Positions 12,359 through 19,581 of a stretch of DNA of 23,137 nucleotides are shown here, piece after piece. Origin of the DNA: JBBDXA01 sp040902585. GTDB lineage: Bacteria; Planctomycetota; Phycisphaerae; Phycisphaerales; Phycisphaeraceae. The translations under genes and the position numbers were made by a program. Positions within the stretch are counted from its first letter, which is position 1; each line of letters opens with the position of its first letter. The stretch lies in NCBI GenBank assembly GCA_040902585.1, contig JBBDXA010000152.1, positions 1 through 23,137 on the forward strand. Reading direction: 5' to 3'. A model generated the notes under the pieces. That model did not search any database, had not been told where the DNA came from, and was given only the letters and a program-made list of their open reading frames with translations.

Positions 12359-14545
12359 GTGACGAATCTGATGCGAACGCTTGTTCTGCTGGCGGTAACT
12401 GTCTTCACCAGCTTGTCGGTCCTGCCTCCTGCCCTCGCCCAGGACAGCACGCCTCCAGCCGTGCCCGCGAAGGAAGATGCGAAAAAGACCGAAGCCGCGG
12501 CGAAGGACGATGCCCCGAAGGATGCCCCCAAGGACGACGCGAAAGCCGCGCCGGTCGAGCCGCCCAAGACCGCGCCGCAGCCGCCCGTCGTGACCACCCC
12601 GCCGGTGGCTGCCGTCGAAGTACCCAAGCCGCCGCCGCCTTTTAAGATCAAACCCGTCACGGTCGCGGGCGAGTCGGAGATCGGCTCGCTCGATCCGACC
12701 AAGCACATGCTTCACGTCACGCTGAGTGAACTCGGCGCGGCGATCGGAAGAGTCGAAACCACTGCCTACGCCAAGGAGGTGGACTCCAAGGACCCTTACG
12801 TGGTCCTGAAGGAACTGTACGGAACCCGCAAAGGCCAGTACGGCCTGCTCGAACGGCATTTCTCCGCTCTTTCCATCACCATCGACGGAACCGAAATCCA
12901 GCTCTGGACGGCGTGGGAACTCGTCAGCCCCGGCGTCTATCGCACCACGATTCTCGATCACACCGACAAGCCCGTCCTCCAGATCACGCGCACCTACTCC
13001 CTCGGCAACGGCGTCGCGGGCTACGACATCACCTGCTCCACGCAGTTCACCAACCTGACCGAACCGAAGCGCGAGCTCGCCCTCGTCTGGAAGCAGTACG
13101 GACTGGGCGATGTCGAACGCGATGCGGACTACCGCGGCGACACCCGCATGATCACGCCCGGATACTTCGACCTGGCGTACGATCCCAAAATGTTGCGCGT
13201 GTACACCGGTGAAGGGAAAGTCGACCGCCCCGCGGCCCTGGAAAACAACAAGCCGCTCTGGCCCGCGACGGATTCGCCGCAGCAGTACAAGCTCACCTGG
13301 CTGGGCATGAGCGATCGTTACTTCGCCGGCGTGATGCATCGGCCGGTGCCCACGGCTCCCCCCGGGGCGAACGTCCGCGTGGTGGCGGCGCCGTTTGATG
13401 AAGTGTTCGACCGCACCGTCGGGATCGAAGTGGTCGGCGACGTTCCCCTGGGCAAAGTGGAGACGCGCGTCCTTCTCACGGTCTTGAAGAGCAAGGAGAT
13501 CAAGCTCGCCGGCGGTGCGTCGCACACCCTGGACCTGTGCCTCTACGCCGGCCCGCGCCAGGGCGATGTCCTCAGCCAGCATCCCTTCAGCGTACTGGGC
13601 TTGGATGAACACCTCGTCAAGTACGACATGGGCTGCGGCGTCTGCCTGAGCCAGTGGCTCGCCGGTTTCCTCCTCTGGTTCCTCGACTTCCTGCACAACC
13701 TCGTCTTCGACTGGGGCATGGCGATCATCATCCTCGTTGTCTGCGTGCGTCTGCTTCTTCATCCGATCACGAAGAAGGCCCAGATCAACATGACGAAGAT
13801 GAGCAAGCAGATGGCCAAGATGCAGCCGGAGATGGCCAAGATCAAGGAGCGGTACAAGGCCGATCCGCAGAAGCAGCAGGCGGAGATGATGAAGCTCTAC
13901 CGCGAGCACGGCGTGAGCCCGATGGGGTTCCTCGGCTGCCTGCCCATGTTCCTTCAGATGCCCATCTGGATCGCCCTCTACGCCATGCTCTACGGAGCGA
14001 TCGAACTCCGCCACGAGCACGCCTTCTGGGGCATCTTCCAGTTGTTCGGCGACTGGGCGTTCCTGCGCGATCTTTCCAGCCCGGACTATTTCATCACCTT
14101 CGCGCCGGGCGGATTCAACATCCCGCTCTGCGGTGCCCACATCACCTACTCGCTCAACCTGCTGCCGCTCCTGATGGGCGTGCTCTTCTACTTTCAGCAG
14201 AAGCTCACGACGCCGCCGCCCGCCAACGAACAGCAGGCCCAGCAGCAGAAGATTATGAAGTGGATGATGCTGCTGTTCCCGCTTTTCTTCTATGCCGCAC
14301 CCAGCGGATTGACGCTCTACATCATGGCGTCCAGCATCGGCGGCATGATCGACGGCTACGTCGTGCGCAAGCACATCAAGGCGGAAGAAGAGGCCGGCAC
14401 GCTCTTCAAGAAGAAAGAACCCAAGCCCGGCGGCTTCTTCGACCGCATGCAGAAAATGCTCGAAGCCAAGCAGAAGGAAATGGCAGCCAAGCGGGCCGAA
14501 CAAGGCGGCGGCGGCAAACGCGGCGGTGGGAAGAAACGCAAGTGA
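12359..14545 (+). CDS. yidC: Membrane protein insertase YidC/Oxa1
   Basis: YidC inserts and folds inner-membrane proteins, alone or with SecYEG. The 728-residue protein begins with a membrane anchor (LVLLAVTVFTSLSVLPPALA). A Pro/Ala/Lys-rich linker follows (about residues 30-98), then a periplasmic beta-rich domain to about residue 425. The conserved insertase core shows the hydrophobic segment WGMAIIILVVCVRLLLHPIT with the groove Arg464, the MQPEMAKIKERYKADPQK cytoplasmic hairpin, and QMPIWIALYAML. The tail is strongly basic (FKKKEPKPGG to GGGKRGGGKKRK), as in YidC forms that bind ribosomes. The GTG start has AGAGG 8 nt upstream; an ATG at 12371 is the alternative. No rnpA or rpmH neighbours are present, unlike the layout near many origins. 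Confidence 0.96.
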   Translation: MTNLMRTLVLLAVTVFTSLSVLPPALAQDSTPPAVPAKEDAKKTEAAAKDDAPKDAPKDDAKAAPVEPPKTAPQPPVVTTPPVAAVEVPKPPPPFKIKPVTVAGESEIGSLDPTKHMLHVTLSELGAAIGRVETTAYAKEVDSKDPYVVLKELYGTRKGQYGLLERHFSALSITIDGTEIQLWTAWELVSPGVYRTTILDHTDKPVLQITRTYSLGNGVAGYDITCSTQFTNLTEPKRELALVWKQYGLGDVERDADYRGDTRMITPGYFDLAYDPKMLRVYTGEGKVDRPAALENNKPLWPATDSPQQYKLTWLGMSDRYFAGVMHRPVPTAPPGANVRVVAAPFDEVFDRTVGIEVVGDVPLGKVETRVLLTVLKSKEIKLAGGASHTLDLCLYAGPRQGDVLSQHPFSVLGLDEHLVKYDMGCGVCLSQWLAGFLLWFLDFLHNLVFDWGMAIIILVVCVRLLLHPITKKAQINMTKMSKQMAKMQPEMAKIKERYKADPQKQQAEMMKLYREHGVSPMGFLGCLPMFLQMPIWIALYAMLYGAIELRHEHAFWGIFQLFGDWAFLRDLSSPDYFITFAPGGFNIPLCGAHITYSLNLLPLLMGVLFYFQQKLTTPPPANEQQAQQQKIMKWMMLLFPLFFYAAPSGLTLYIMASSIGGMIDGYVVRKHIKAEEEAGTLFKKKEPKPGGFFDRMQKMLEAKQKEMAAKRAEQGGGGKRGGGKKRK

Positions 14546-14552
14546 TGATTCG

Positions 14553-14594
14553 CGGGTGGCACGCCCTGAGGCTCGGCGAAGGACGTGCCACCCG
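14553..14594. terminator. Perfect 11-bp hairpin after yidC
   Basis: CGGGTGGCACG at 14553-14563 pairs perfectly with CGTGCCACCCG at 14584-14594 across a 20-nt loop, 8 bp after the yidC stop. There is no T-run, so it may be a Rho-assisted stop or mRNA-stabilising hairpin, or another repeat element. Its GTGGCAC core resembles the direct repeats at 23-57. Confidence 0.55.
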
Positions 14595-14626
14595 TCGTTT
14601 CGCATGTTCCCGACTGGAGAACCCAC

Positions 14627-16885
14627 ATGCAGGCCCGCCAGATCCTCGCGATCACACTGACCCTTGCGGGATCGGCCTTCGCGCAGGCTGAAAACACAGC
14701 GCCGAATCTCGACACTCCCGTGGTCCGCATCGGCCCCGGCGGGTTTCTCACCTCACCCCCCAAGCCCTGTAAGCCCTTACCCGAGAAAATCTACAAGACC
14801 GATGACCTCACCGGCCCCATGCTCACCAATCAGTGGTGGAGTTCGCTGGTCTGGCAACAATACTCGCAGCCGATGTTCGCTCATCCGCTAGTGATGACGG
14901 CGACCGCCCAAGGCCTCGTCATCGCCCAGCACGGCAAGACCCTCACCGCCAACGCCGCCGCCATCTTCGGCTCAGGCAGCGGAAAAAGCGGCGACCTCAG
15001 ACTCGGTCACACCAAGGCAGACCACTTCCCGCAGGCTGACTGCGCGGGCTGGTCCGACTGGTTCGTCACCACTTCATTCGCCATCGACAAGACTTCACTG
15101 CGAGCTTCCTTCGGTCACGGCAGCCCGTTCGTCTTCGCCCTCTACACCGGCGGCGATCCAAAGATCACCTTCGCTAATCAACCGAAAATTTTCGCAGGCA
15201 GCGCGAACGATGCAGTCCTGGGCGTCACCATCAACGGCAATCACTACGCCCTCTTCGGCGCAACCGGCTCCAAGTGGACAGGTCTCGACACCAGCACCTT
15301 CATCAACCACGCCGGCGGCAAGGATTACTTCTCTCTCGCCGTGCTCCCCGATGACAAACCCGAAACGCTCGCCCTCTTCCGCAAGCATGCTTACGCCCAT
15401 GTCACCGACACGCGCGTTGACTATCGCATCGACGGCGGCACCGTCCGCGCGAGCTACCAGTTCACACTCAAAGCCTACGAAGGCACGCTGAGCGAAACCC
15501 TTTTCGCGCTCTACCCGCACCAGTGGAAATACACCTCGTCCAAACTCACGGCCATGACCTACGGCTCCGTGCGCGGCGAGATGAAGGTAGGCACCGGCAA
15601 GTCATTCGAGACAGCGGTGCCGATCCAGGGCGTGCTGCCGATGTTCCCGCGCGAAGGGGCACCGGATCGCGATCGACTCGTGAACTATCTCAAGGCTGAG
15701 GCCTCGAAAAAGCCCGGCGGTCACGGCGATACCTACTGGGAAGGCAAACGCCTCGGCCGCCTCGCCACGCTCAGCGGCATCGCCGAATCCCTCGGCGAAA
15801 CCGCCCTTCGCGACGGCTTCGTCAGCGAGATCAAACAGCGACTGGAAAGCTGGTTCACCGCGACGCCCGGCTCCCCCGGTAAGGATCAGCCGGTGTTTTA
15901 CTACAACCGCAACTGGGGCACGCTCATCGGCAGCAAGCCTTCGTATGGCAGCGACCTGCCGCTGAATGATCATCACTTTCACTACGGGTACTTCATCCGC
16001 GCCGCCGCTGAAGTCGCGCGCGTCGAGCCTGCTTGGGCCGCGAAGTGGGCGCCGATGGTCGAGTTGGTCATTCGCGACATCGCCTCGCTCGATCGCAAGG
16101 ATGCGATGTTTCCGTTCATGCGCTGCTACGACAAGTATGCCGGTCACTCCTGGGCTTCAGGCGATGCGAACTTTGCCGATGGCAACAACCAGGAGTCCTC
16201 GTCTGAATCGCTCAACGCGTGGTACGGCATGATCCTCTGGGGCGAAGCGACGAAGAACGTGAAGCTTCGCGATGCCGGCCTTTTCCTTTTCAACACCGAG
16301 CGCACAGCCGTCGAGGAATACTGGTTCGACGTATCCGGAACCAACTACCCCAGGAGCTTTCCCAACGTCGCCCTCGGCATGGTCTGGGGCGGCAAGGGCG
16401 CGTTCGGCACCTGGTTCAGCGCGGACATCGACTGCATTCACGGCATCAACTGGCTGCCCTTCACGCCCGCTTCGATCGCCATGGGCCGGTTCCCCGACTA
16501 CGTGAAGAAGAACCACGACCGCATCGTCGAGAAACGCAAAGGCGGCTCCGACTACAACAACGGCTGGGGCGATCTGGTCATCATGTTCTACGCCCTGAGC
16601 GATCCGGCCGCGGCTGCGAAGTACATCGATGCGAATCCCAACTGCAAACTCGAAGGCGGCAACTCGCACGCATTCATGTATCACTGGATTCATACGCTGA
16701 GTACGCTCGGCATCAACGACGCGAAGGTGACGGCGGATTATCCGATCAGCAACATTTTCTTGAAAGACGGTGTACGGACGTATGTCGTCTACAACTTTCA
16801 GGCGACGCCGTTGACGGTGACATTCTCAGATGGTTTCAAGCTGCTCGCTGAGCCGAGCAAGCTGACGGTAGCACCATCCCGATAG
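14627..16885 (+). CDS. Secreted glycoside hydrolase family 81 endo-beta-1,3-glucanase
   Basis: GH81 enzymes cut internal beta-1,3-glucan bonds by inversion, acting on laminarin, curdlan or fungal wall glucan. The 752-residue protein starts with a signal peptide (MQARQILAITLTLAGSAFAQA). The N-terminal beta-sandwich begins near LTNQWWSSLVW. The catalytic alpha/alpha barrel has the signature NDHHFHYGYF (Asp448), GHSWASG (His507) and NQESSSES with the conserved Glu523 and Glu527, the pair expected in this family. The ATG at 14627 is chosen because GGAGA lies 6 nt upstream and the signal peptide follows directly; an ATG at 14585 would start inside the hairpin. The TAG stop lies inside the left arm of a perfect 24-bp inverted repeat. 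It suggests that algal or fungal beta-glucan is a carbon source. No transporter or other CAZyme gene is adjacent. Confidence 0.93.
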   Translation: MQARQILAITLTLAGSAFAQAENTAPNLDTPVVRIGPGGFLTSPPKPCKPLPEKIYKTDDLTGPMLTNQWWSSLVWQQYSQPMFAHPLVMTATAQGLVIAQHGKTLTANAAAIFGSGSGKSGDLRLGHTKADHFPQADCAGWSDWFVTTSFAIDKTSLRASFGHGSPFVFALYTGGDPKITFANQPKIFAGSANDAVLGVTINGNHYALFGATGSKWTGLDTSTFINHAGGKDYFSLAVLPDDKPETLALFRKHAYAHVTDTRVDYRIDGGTVRASYQFTLKAYEGTLSETLFALYPHQWKYTSSKLTAMTYGSVRGEMKVGTGKSFETAVPIQGVLPMFPREGAPDRDRLVNYLKAEASKKPGGHGDTYWEGKRLGRLATLSGIAESLGETALRDGFVSEIKQRLESWFTATPGSPGKDQPVFYYNRNWGTLIGSKPSYGSDLPLNDHHFHYGYFIRAAAEVARVEPAWAAKWAPMVELVIRDIASLDRKDAMFPFMRCYDKYAGHSWASGDANFADGNNQESSSESLNAWYGMILWGEATKNVKLRDAGLFLFNTERTAVEEYWFDVSGTNYPRSFPNVALGMVWGGKGAFGTWFSADIDCIHGINWLPFTPASIAMGRFPDYVKKNHDRIVEKRKGGSDYNNGWGDLVIMFYALSDPAAAAKYIDANPNCKLEGGNSHAFMYHWIHTLSTLGINDAKVTADYPISNIFLKDGVRTYVVYNFQATPLTVTFSDGFKLLAEPSKLTVAPSR

Positions 16886-16981
16886 GGTGGTGCTGTTAGC
16901 GAACGTACGCCTTTCACGCACTTCGCATCCTGGACCCAAGGATTATCGTGCGCCAATAGCACCACCCTATCGGGATGGTGC
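16871..16981. repeat. Perfect 24-bp inverted repeat spanning the GH81 stop codon
   Basis: GCACCATCCCGATAGGGTGG and four more bases (16871-16894) are exactly complementary to 16958-16981, with a 63-nt loop. The left arm encodes the last four sense codons and the stop of the GH81 gene. The right arm ends 22 nt before the ATG of the next gene. The perfect match suggests recent origin or selection on structure. It may be a bidirectional hairpin or a small mobile element. Confidence 0.92.
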
Positions 16982-17003
16982 TCTGCTGCCGTATCATGTC
17001 ACT

Positions 17004-18482
17004 ATGCGAAGCATTCTCCCTCTGTCGTTCGCGTTGCTCCTTCTCATCGCCCCCGCGCTGCACGCTGCCGAAGTCCCTGACCTGCGCACGCGCAAGGACG
17101 GTTCCGACTGGTCCGCGTTCCTGGGCCCCACGGGCGATTCCAAGTCCACGGAAAAAGGCATCCTTACCAAGTGGCCCGATGAAGGCCCGCGCATCCTCTG
17201 GCAGATGAAGATCGCCGAGGGCTACGCGATGCCTTCGATCAGCAGGGGCCGGCTGTTTCTCTTCGATCGCACCAAGATCGAAGCGCCGAAGGTGATCGCC
17301 AACGATCGCGGCTTCGATGATGTCAACCGCCTGCGCTGCCTCAAGAGCGAGACCGGCGATGAACTCTGGTCGTTCACCTACCCCACCGATTTCGAAGACC
17401 TGCTGGGTTACTCCGGCGGCCCGCGCTGCTGTCCGGTGATTGATGACGACCGCGTCTACATCCTCGGCGCCGAGGGCGTGCTGCATTGTCTGGATGTCGT
17501 CAAGGGCGCGGTGAAATGGAAGCTGGACACCGTCAAGGAGTTCGGCGTGGTGAAGAATTTCTTCGGCGTGGGCGCGACGCCGGTGATCGAAGGCGATCTG
17601 CTCATCACGCAGGTGGGCGGCAGTCCGCCCAACCAGGGGCGGGACGTCTACGATGCCGGCGGCAAGATCGAGCCCAACGGCACCGGCATCGTCGCGCTCA
17701 ACAAACACACCGGCAAGGTCGAGTACAAGATCACTAGGGAACTCGCCAGCTATGCCACGCCTACGCTGGCGACGATCGGCGACCGGCGCTGGTGCTTTAC
17801 ACTTTGCCGCGGCGGGCTGGTGGCCTTCGAGCCGAAGACCGGCAAGGTCGATTTTCAATTGCCCTGGCGCTCGGGAATGCTCAACTCCGTCAACGCCAGC
17901 AGCCCCGTGGTGGTCGATGATCACGTGCTGATCAGCGAGTGCTACGAGATTGGCGGCGCGCTATTGAAACTGAAGCCCGGCGCGGAGAGCGGCCATGAGA
18001 TCGTCTGGAGCGACAAGGACAAACGCGACCGCCTGCGCTCGATGAAGGCGCACTGGAATACCCCCATTCACATTGACGGTTACCTCTACGGCTGCTCAGG
18101 CCGGAATGAACCGGACTCCGACCTGCGCTGCGTCGAACTGAAAACCGGCAAGGTGATGTGGACGACCATGAGCGTGCCCTATCGCGTTCCCGATTCCAAG
18201 CCTGACGCCCAGCCGCTGAACCTCCGCCTCGCCCGCACCTCGCTGCTCTACGCGGATGGTCACTTCATCGCCATGAGCGAATGGGGCATCATTGTTTTGC
18301 TGAAGGTCGACCCGGAGAAGTTCGATCCCGTCGCAGTCACGCTTTTGCAGAAGGAGAATTTCGAAGAGCCGGAGCCTCTGCTGAAGGATCCGTGCTGGGC
18401 GGCGCCGATCCTGTCGCACGGCATGCTCTACCTGCGCGGCAGACATGAGCTCGTGTGCCTGGAACTGATTCCGAAGAAGTGA
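17004..18482 (+). CDS. Secreted PQQ-like beta-propeller repeat protein
   Basis: A 492-residue protein of the PQQ-binding-like (quinoprotein dehydrogenase-like) beta-propeller superfamily, which is abundant in planctomycetes. A signal peptide (MRSILPLSFALLLLIAPALHAAE) is followed by DWSAFLGPTGDS and repeated blades. Each blade carries a strand such as PVIDDDRVYILGAEGVLHCLD, ATPVIEGDLLITQ or SSPVVVDDHVLISECYE, followed by an ALNKHTGKV- or ETGDELW-like turn. I see no dehydrogenase active-site disulfide or cytochrome domain, so enzymatic activity cannot be claimed; a binding or scaffold role outside the cytoplasm is equally possible. The open frame extends back to a GTG at 16887, but that part lies in the inverted repeat and lacks a signal peptide at its start. 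ATG 17004 is therefore preferred. Confidence 0.88.
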   Translation: MRSILPLSFALLLLIAPALHAAEVPDLRTRKDGSDWSAFLGPTGDSKSTEKGILTKWPDEGPRILWQMKIAEGYAMPSISRGRLFLFDRTKIEAPKVIANDRGFDDVNRLRCLKSETGDELWSFTYPTDFEDLLGYSGGPRCCPVIDDDRVYILGAEGVLHCLDVVKGAVKWKLDTVKEFGVVKNFFGVGATPVIEGDLLITQVGGSPPNQGRDVYDAGGKIEPNGTGIVALNKHTGKVEYKITRELASYATPTLATIGDRRWCFTLCRGGLVAFEPKTGKVDFQLPWRSGMLNSVNASSPVVVDDHVLISECYEIGGALLKLKPGAESGHEIVWSDKDKRDRLRSMKAHWNTPIHIDGYLYGCSGRNEPDSDLRCVELKTGKVMWTTMSVPYRVPDSKPDAQPLNLRLARTSLLYADGHFIAMSEWGIIVLLKVDPEKFDPVAVTLLQKENFEEPEPLLKDPCWAAPILSHGMLYLRGRHELVCLELIPKK

Positions 18483-18500
18483 GTGGTGTCGCAGATACGT

Positions 18501-18595
18501 CCAAGCCCGATGGCGAGTCCGCAAGCCGTCGGGGTATTTCCGTAGCGTTTGCAGAGGTACCCCAACGGCTCGCCGAGCCTCGCCATTGGGCTTGG
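18501..18595. terminator. Inverted repeat between convergent genes (possible bidirectional terminator)
   Basis: The arm at 18501-18536 begins CCAAGCCCGATGGCGAG. The arm at 18558-18595 ends GCCATTGGGCTTGG. They pair over about 36 bases with a few mismatches around a 21-nt loop. It lies between the stop of the propeller gene and the stop of the minus-strand LapA-like gene, where a shared terminator is expected. It has no T-tract. Confidence 0.65.
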
Positions 18596-18610
18596 TGTGC
18601 GCAAGGAGAG

Positions 18611-18835
18611 TCAGGCGGCGGCATCGTCCTTCTTGCGCTTCCTGAATGTGGACACGACGTATCCGAGGCCGAAGCCCAGGCCGAAAGTGCCCAGCAGGTA
18701 CGCGAACATCGGCATTCTCAGCGGGATGAACAGGAACTTGCTGTCCACCTGCTCCTTGTTCTGAATGAAGAAGATGATGACCAGGACGACAAGCGTCGCG
18801 TAGATGCCGATTTTGACTTTGGTTTTGAATTCCAT
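18611..18835 (-). CDS. Small LapA-domain-like membrane protein
   Basis: A 74-residue protein with two membrane helices, about residues 7-24 (VKIGIYATLVVLVIIFFI) and 41-62 (the PMFAYLLGTFGLGFGLGYVVS region). A conserved-looking IQNKEQVDSKFLFIPLRMP segment lies between them, with a basic cytoplasmic tail RKRKKDDAAA. The layout (helix, QN-x-x-V, strand, second helix with a Gly-rich face) is that of LapA/YciS-type proteins, which in E. coli take part in lipopolysaccharide assembly control. The role here is unknown. A GAGGTG lies 5 nt before the ATG. It converges on the propeller gene and diverges from ssrA. Confidence 0.8.
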   Translation of the reverse strand: MEFKTKVKIGIYATLVVLVIIFFIQNKEQVDSKFLFIPLRMPMFAYLLGTFGLGFGLGYVVSTFRKRKKDDAAA

Positions 18836-18938
18836 ATTTTCACCTCGTTTTGCTGAGCCTAATCGGAGCAGGCGTGCTGAGCAAACGAAATCACGGGGCC
18901 GCGCTTGCCGTTACCTCGCTTTCGTCTGCAATTGACCC

Positions 18939-18944
18939 TATCAT
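18939..18944 (+). promoter_or_regulatory. Possible -10 box (TATCAT) for ssrA
   Basis: TATCAT lies 20 nt before the mature tmRNA 5' end, leaving a short leader for RNase P to remove. The -35 region is not convincing; TTGACC at 18932 is too close to pair with it. Low confidence. Confidence 0.25.
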
Positions 18945-19055
18945 TAGGTTGCTCTTTGACAATTGGGGCCGACTGGTATCGACCGGACAGAGCTGGTCTG
19001 TCGTCGCGCGTCGAGGCGCACGTGGTCCTCGTAAAAAGCGTGCAAAACCAAAATT

Positions 19056-19115
19056 GCCAACGACAACAACGTCATTGGTCGGATCGGCTTCGCGCCGGCC
19101 CGCCTTGCAGCCTAA
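19056..19115 (+). other. tmRNA tag reading frame (19 codons plus TAA)
   Basis: The resume codon is taken as GCC at 19056, with A at position -4 as in E. coli. The encoded tag is ANDNNVIGRIGFAPARLAA, followed by TAA. It begins like the common ANDNN or ANDEN tags and ends in LAA, the ClpXP-type degron, but it is longer than the usual 8-12 codons. Another frame starting at GCA 19042 runs to a TAA at 19117 but lacks an LAA end, so it is less likely. Confidence 0.75.
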
Positions 19116-19318
19116 TTAAGGATGCACGTCTCACTGTGAAGTGTCTGCGGTCACTTTGAGGCGAACAATCAGCAGACTCGTTTCTCCATGACGCCTTGGC
19201 GTGGAGCGACTAAAAAATACCCAGGCTGGTGGGGCGTCACGCCGTCGTCGGCGTCGGCCCCTGCGAGAAAAAATCGACGACTACACGCGTAGAAGCGGCT
19301 TTCCGACTGTTTCGGGAC

Positions 19319-19343
19319 GCGGGTTCAATTCCCGCCGGCTCCA
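19319..19343 (+). other. Putative attachment site at the tmRNA 3' end (attL)
   Basis: The T-arm plus acceptor end of ssrA lies 239 bp upstream of an integrase gene in the same direction. tmRNA 3' ends are frequent tyrosine-recombinase targets. A second copy of this end is not found to the right within the window, so an element boundary could not be confirmed. Confidence 0.4.
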
Positions 19344-19353
19344 TTTCTGCTTG

Positions 19354-19410
19354 CCTTGCCAGATTGCCACTAAGTGCCTATTATAAAGGACTTAGTGGCA
19401 ACTGGCAAGG
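19354..19410. repeat. Long near-perfect hairpin just after ssrA
   Basis: CCTTGCCAGATTGCCACTAA and two more bases (19354-19375) pair with 19390-19410 across a 14-nt AT-rich loop. The stem has 21 pairs with a single unpaired A in the left arm. No T-run follows, so it may be the ssrA terminator or a recombinase core-type or integrated-element sequence. Confidence 0.85.
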
Positions 19411-19447
19411 ACGGGTGAACGGCTCAGAAGTGCATCAAATGCCCGAG

Positions 19448-19557
19448 TTGACGATTTTGTTGACGATTTCGTTGACGATTTGGCCGCTTCGAGTTGACGA
19501 TTTCACCCTTCTATCGTGACAGATTGCCCATCGAGCGAATTGACGATTCTCGTCAAC
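19448..19557 (+). repeat. TTGACGATT direct repeats upstream of the integrase
   Basis: TTGACGATTT occurs at 19448, 19460, 19472 and 19494, and TTGACGATT at 19540. An inverted CGTCAAC follows at 19551. The first three copies are spaced exactly 12 bp. The cluster lies between the tmRNA 3' end and the integrase start, the usual place for integrase arm-type sites or excisionase sites. A repressor operator or iteron role cannot be excluded. Confidence 0.9.
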
Positions 19558-19581
19558 TTCGTCCGTTCAAGGAGGCAATCC

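Larger units (their letters stand above)
18965..19343 (+). ncRNA. ssrA: Transfer-messenger RNA (tmRNA)
   Basis: tmRNA rescues stalled ribosomes and tags the nascent protein for proteolysis. The 5' end GGGGCCG (18965-18971) pairs with CGGCTCC (19336-19342). The third pair is G-U, the alanine identity element of AlaRS, and A19343 is the discriminator. CCA is not encoded and must be added. The T arm is GCGGG-TTCAATT-CCCGC (19319-19335), and the 5' half GACTGGTATCGACCGG is the usual tmRNA start. The length of 379 nt is typical. It is a one-piece gene, not permuted. SmpB is not in the window. The 3' end is probably the target of the adjacent integrase. Confidence 0.96.

Noticed and set aside
12191..14626. 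Long minus-strand open frame (about 811 codons) opposite yidC
   Set aside because: It is antisense to a clear YidC with all family motifs. Its protein is rich in His, Arg, Asp and Gly without domains, as expected from a GC-rich shadow frame.
18850..19159. Two short plus-strand open frames over the tmRNA
   Set aside because: They lie on tmRNA sequence. The only translated part expected is the short tag frame at 19056-19115.
19448..19557. CRISPR-like array
   Set aside because: Units are about 10 bp with spacers of 2-36 bp, too short for CRISPR repeats, and no cas gene is present.
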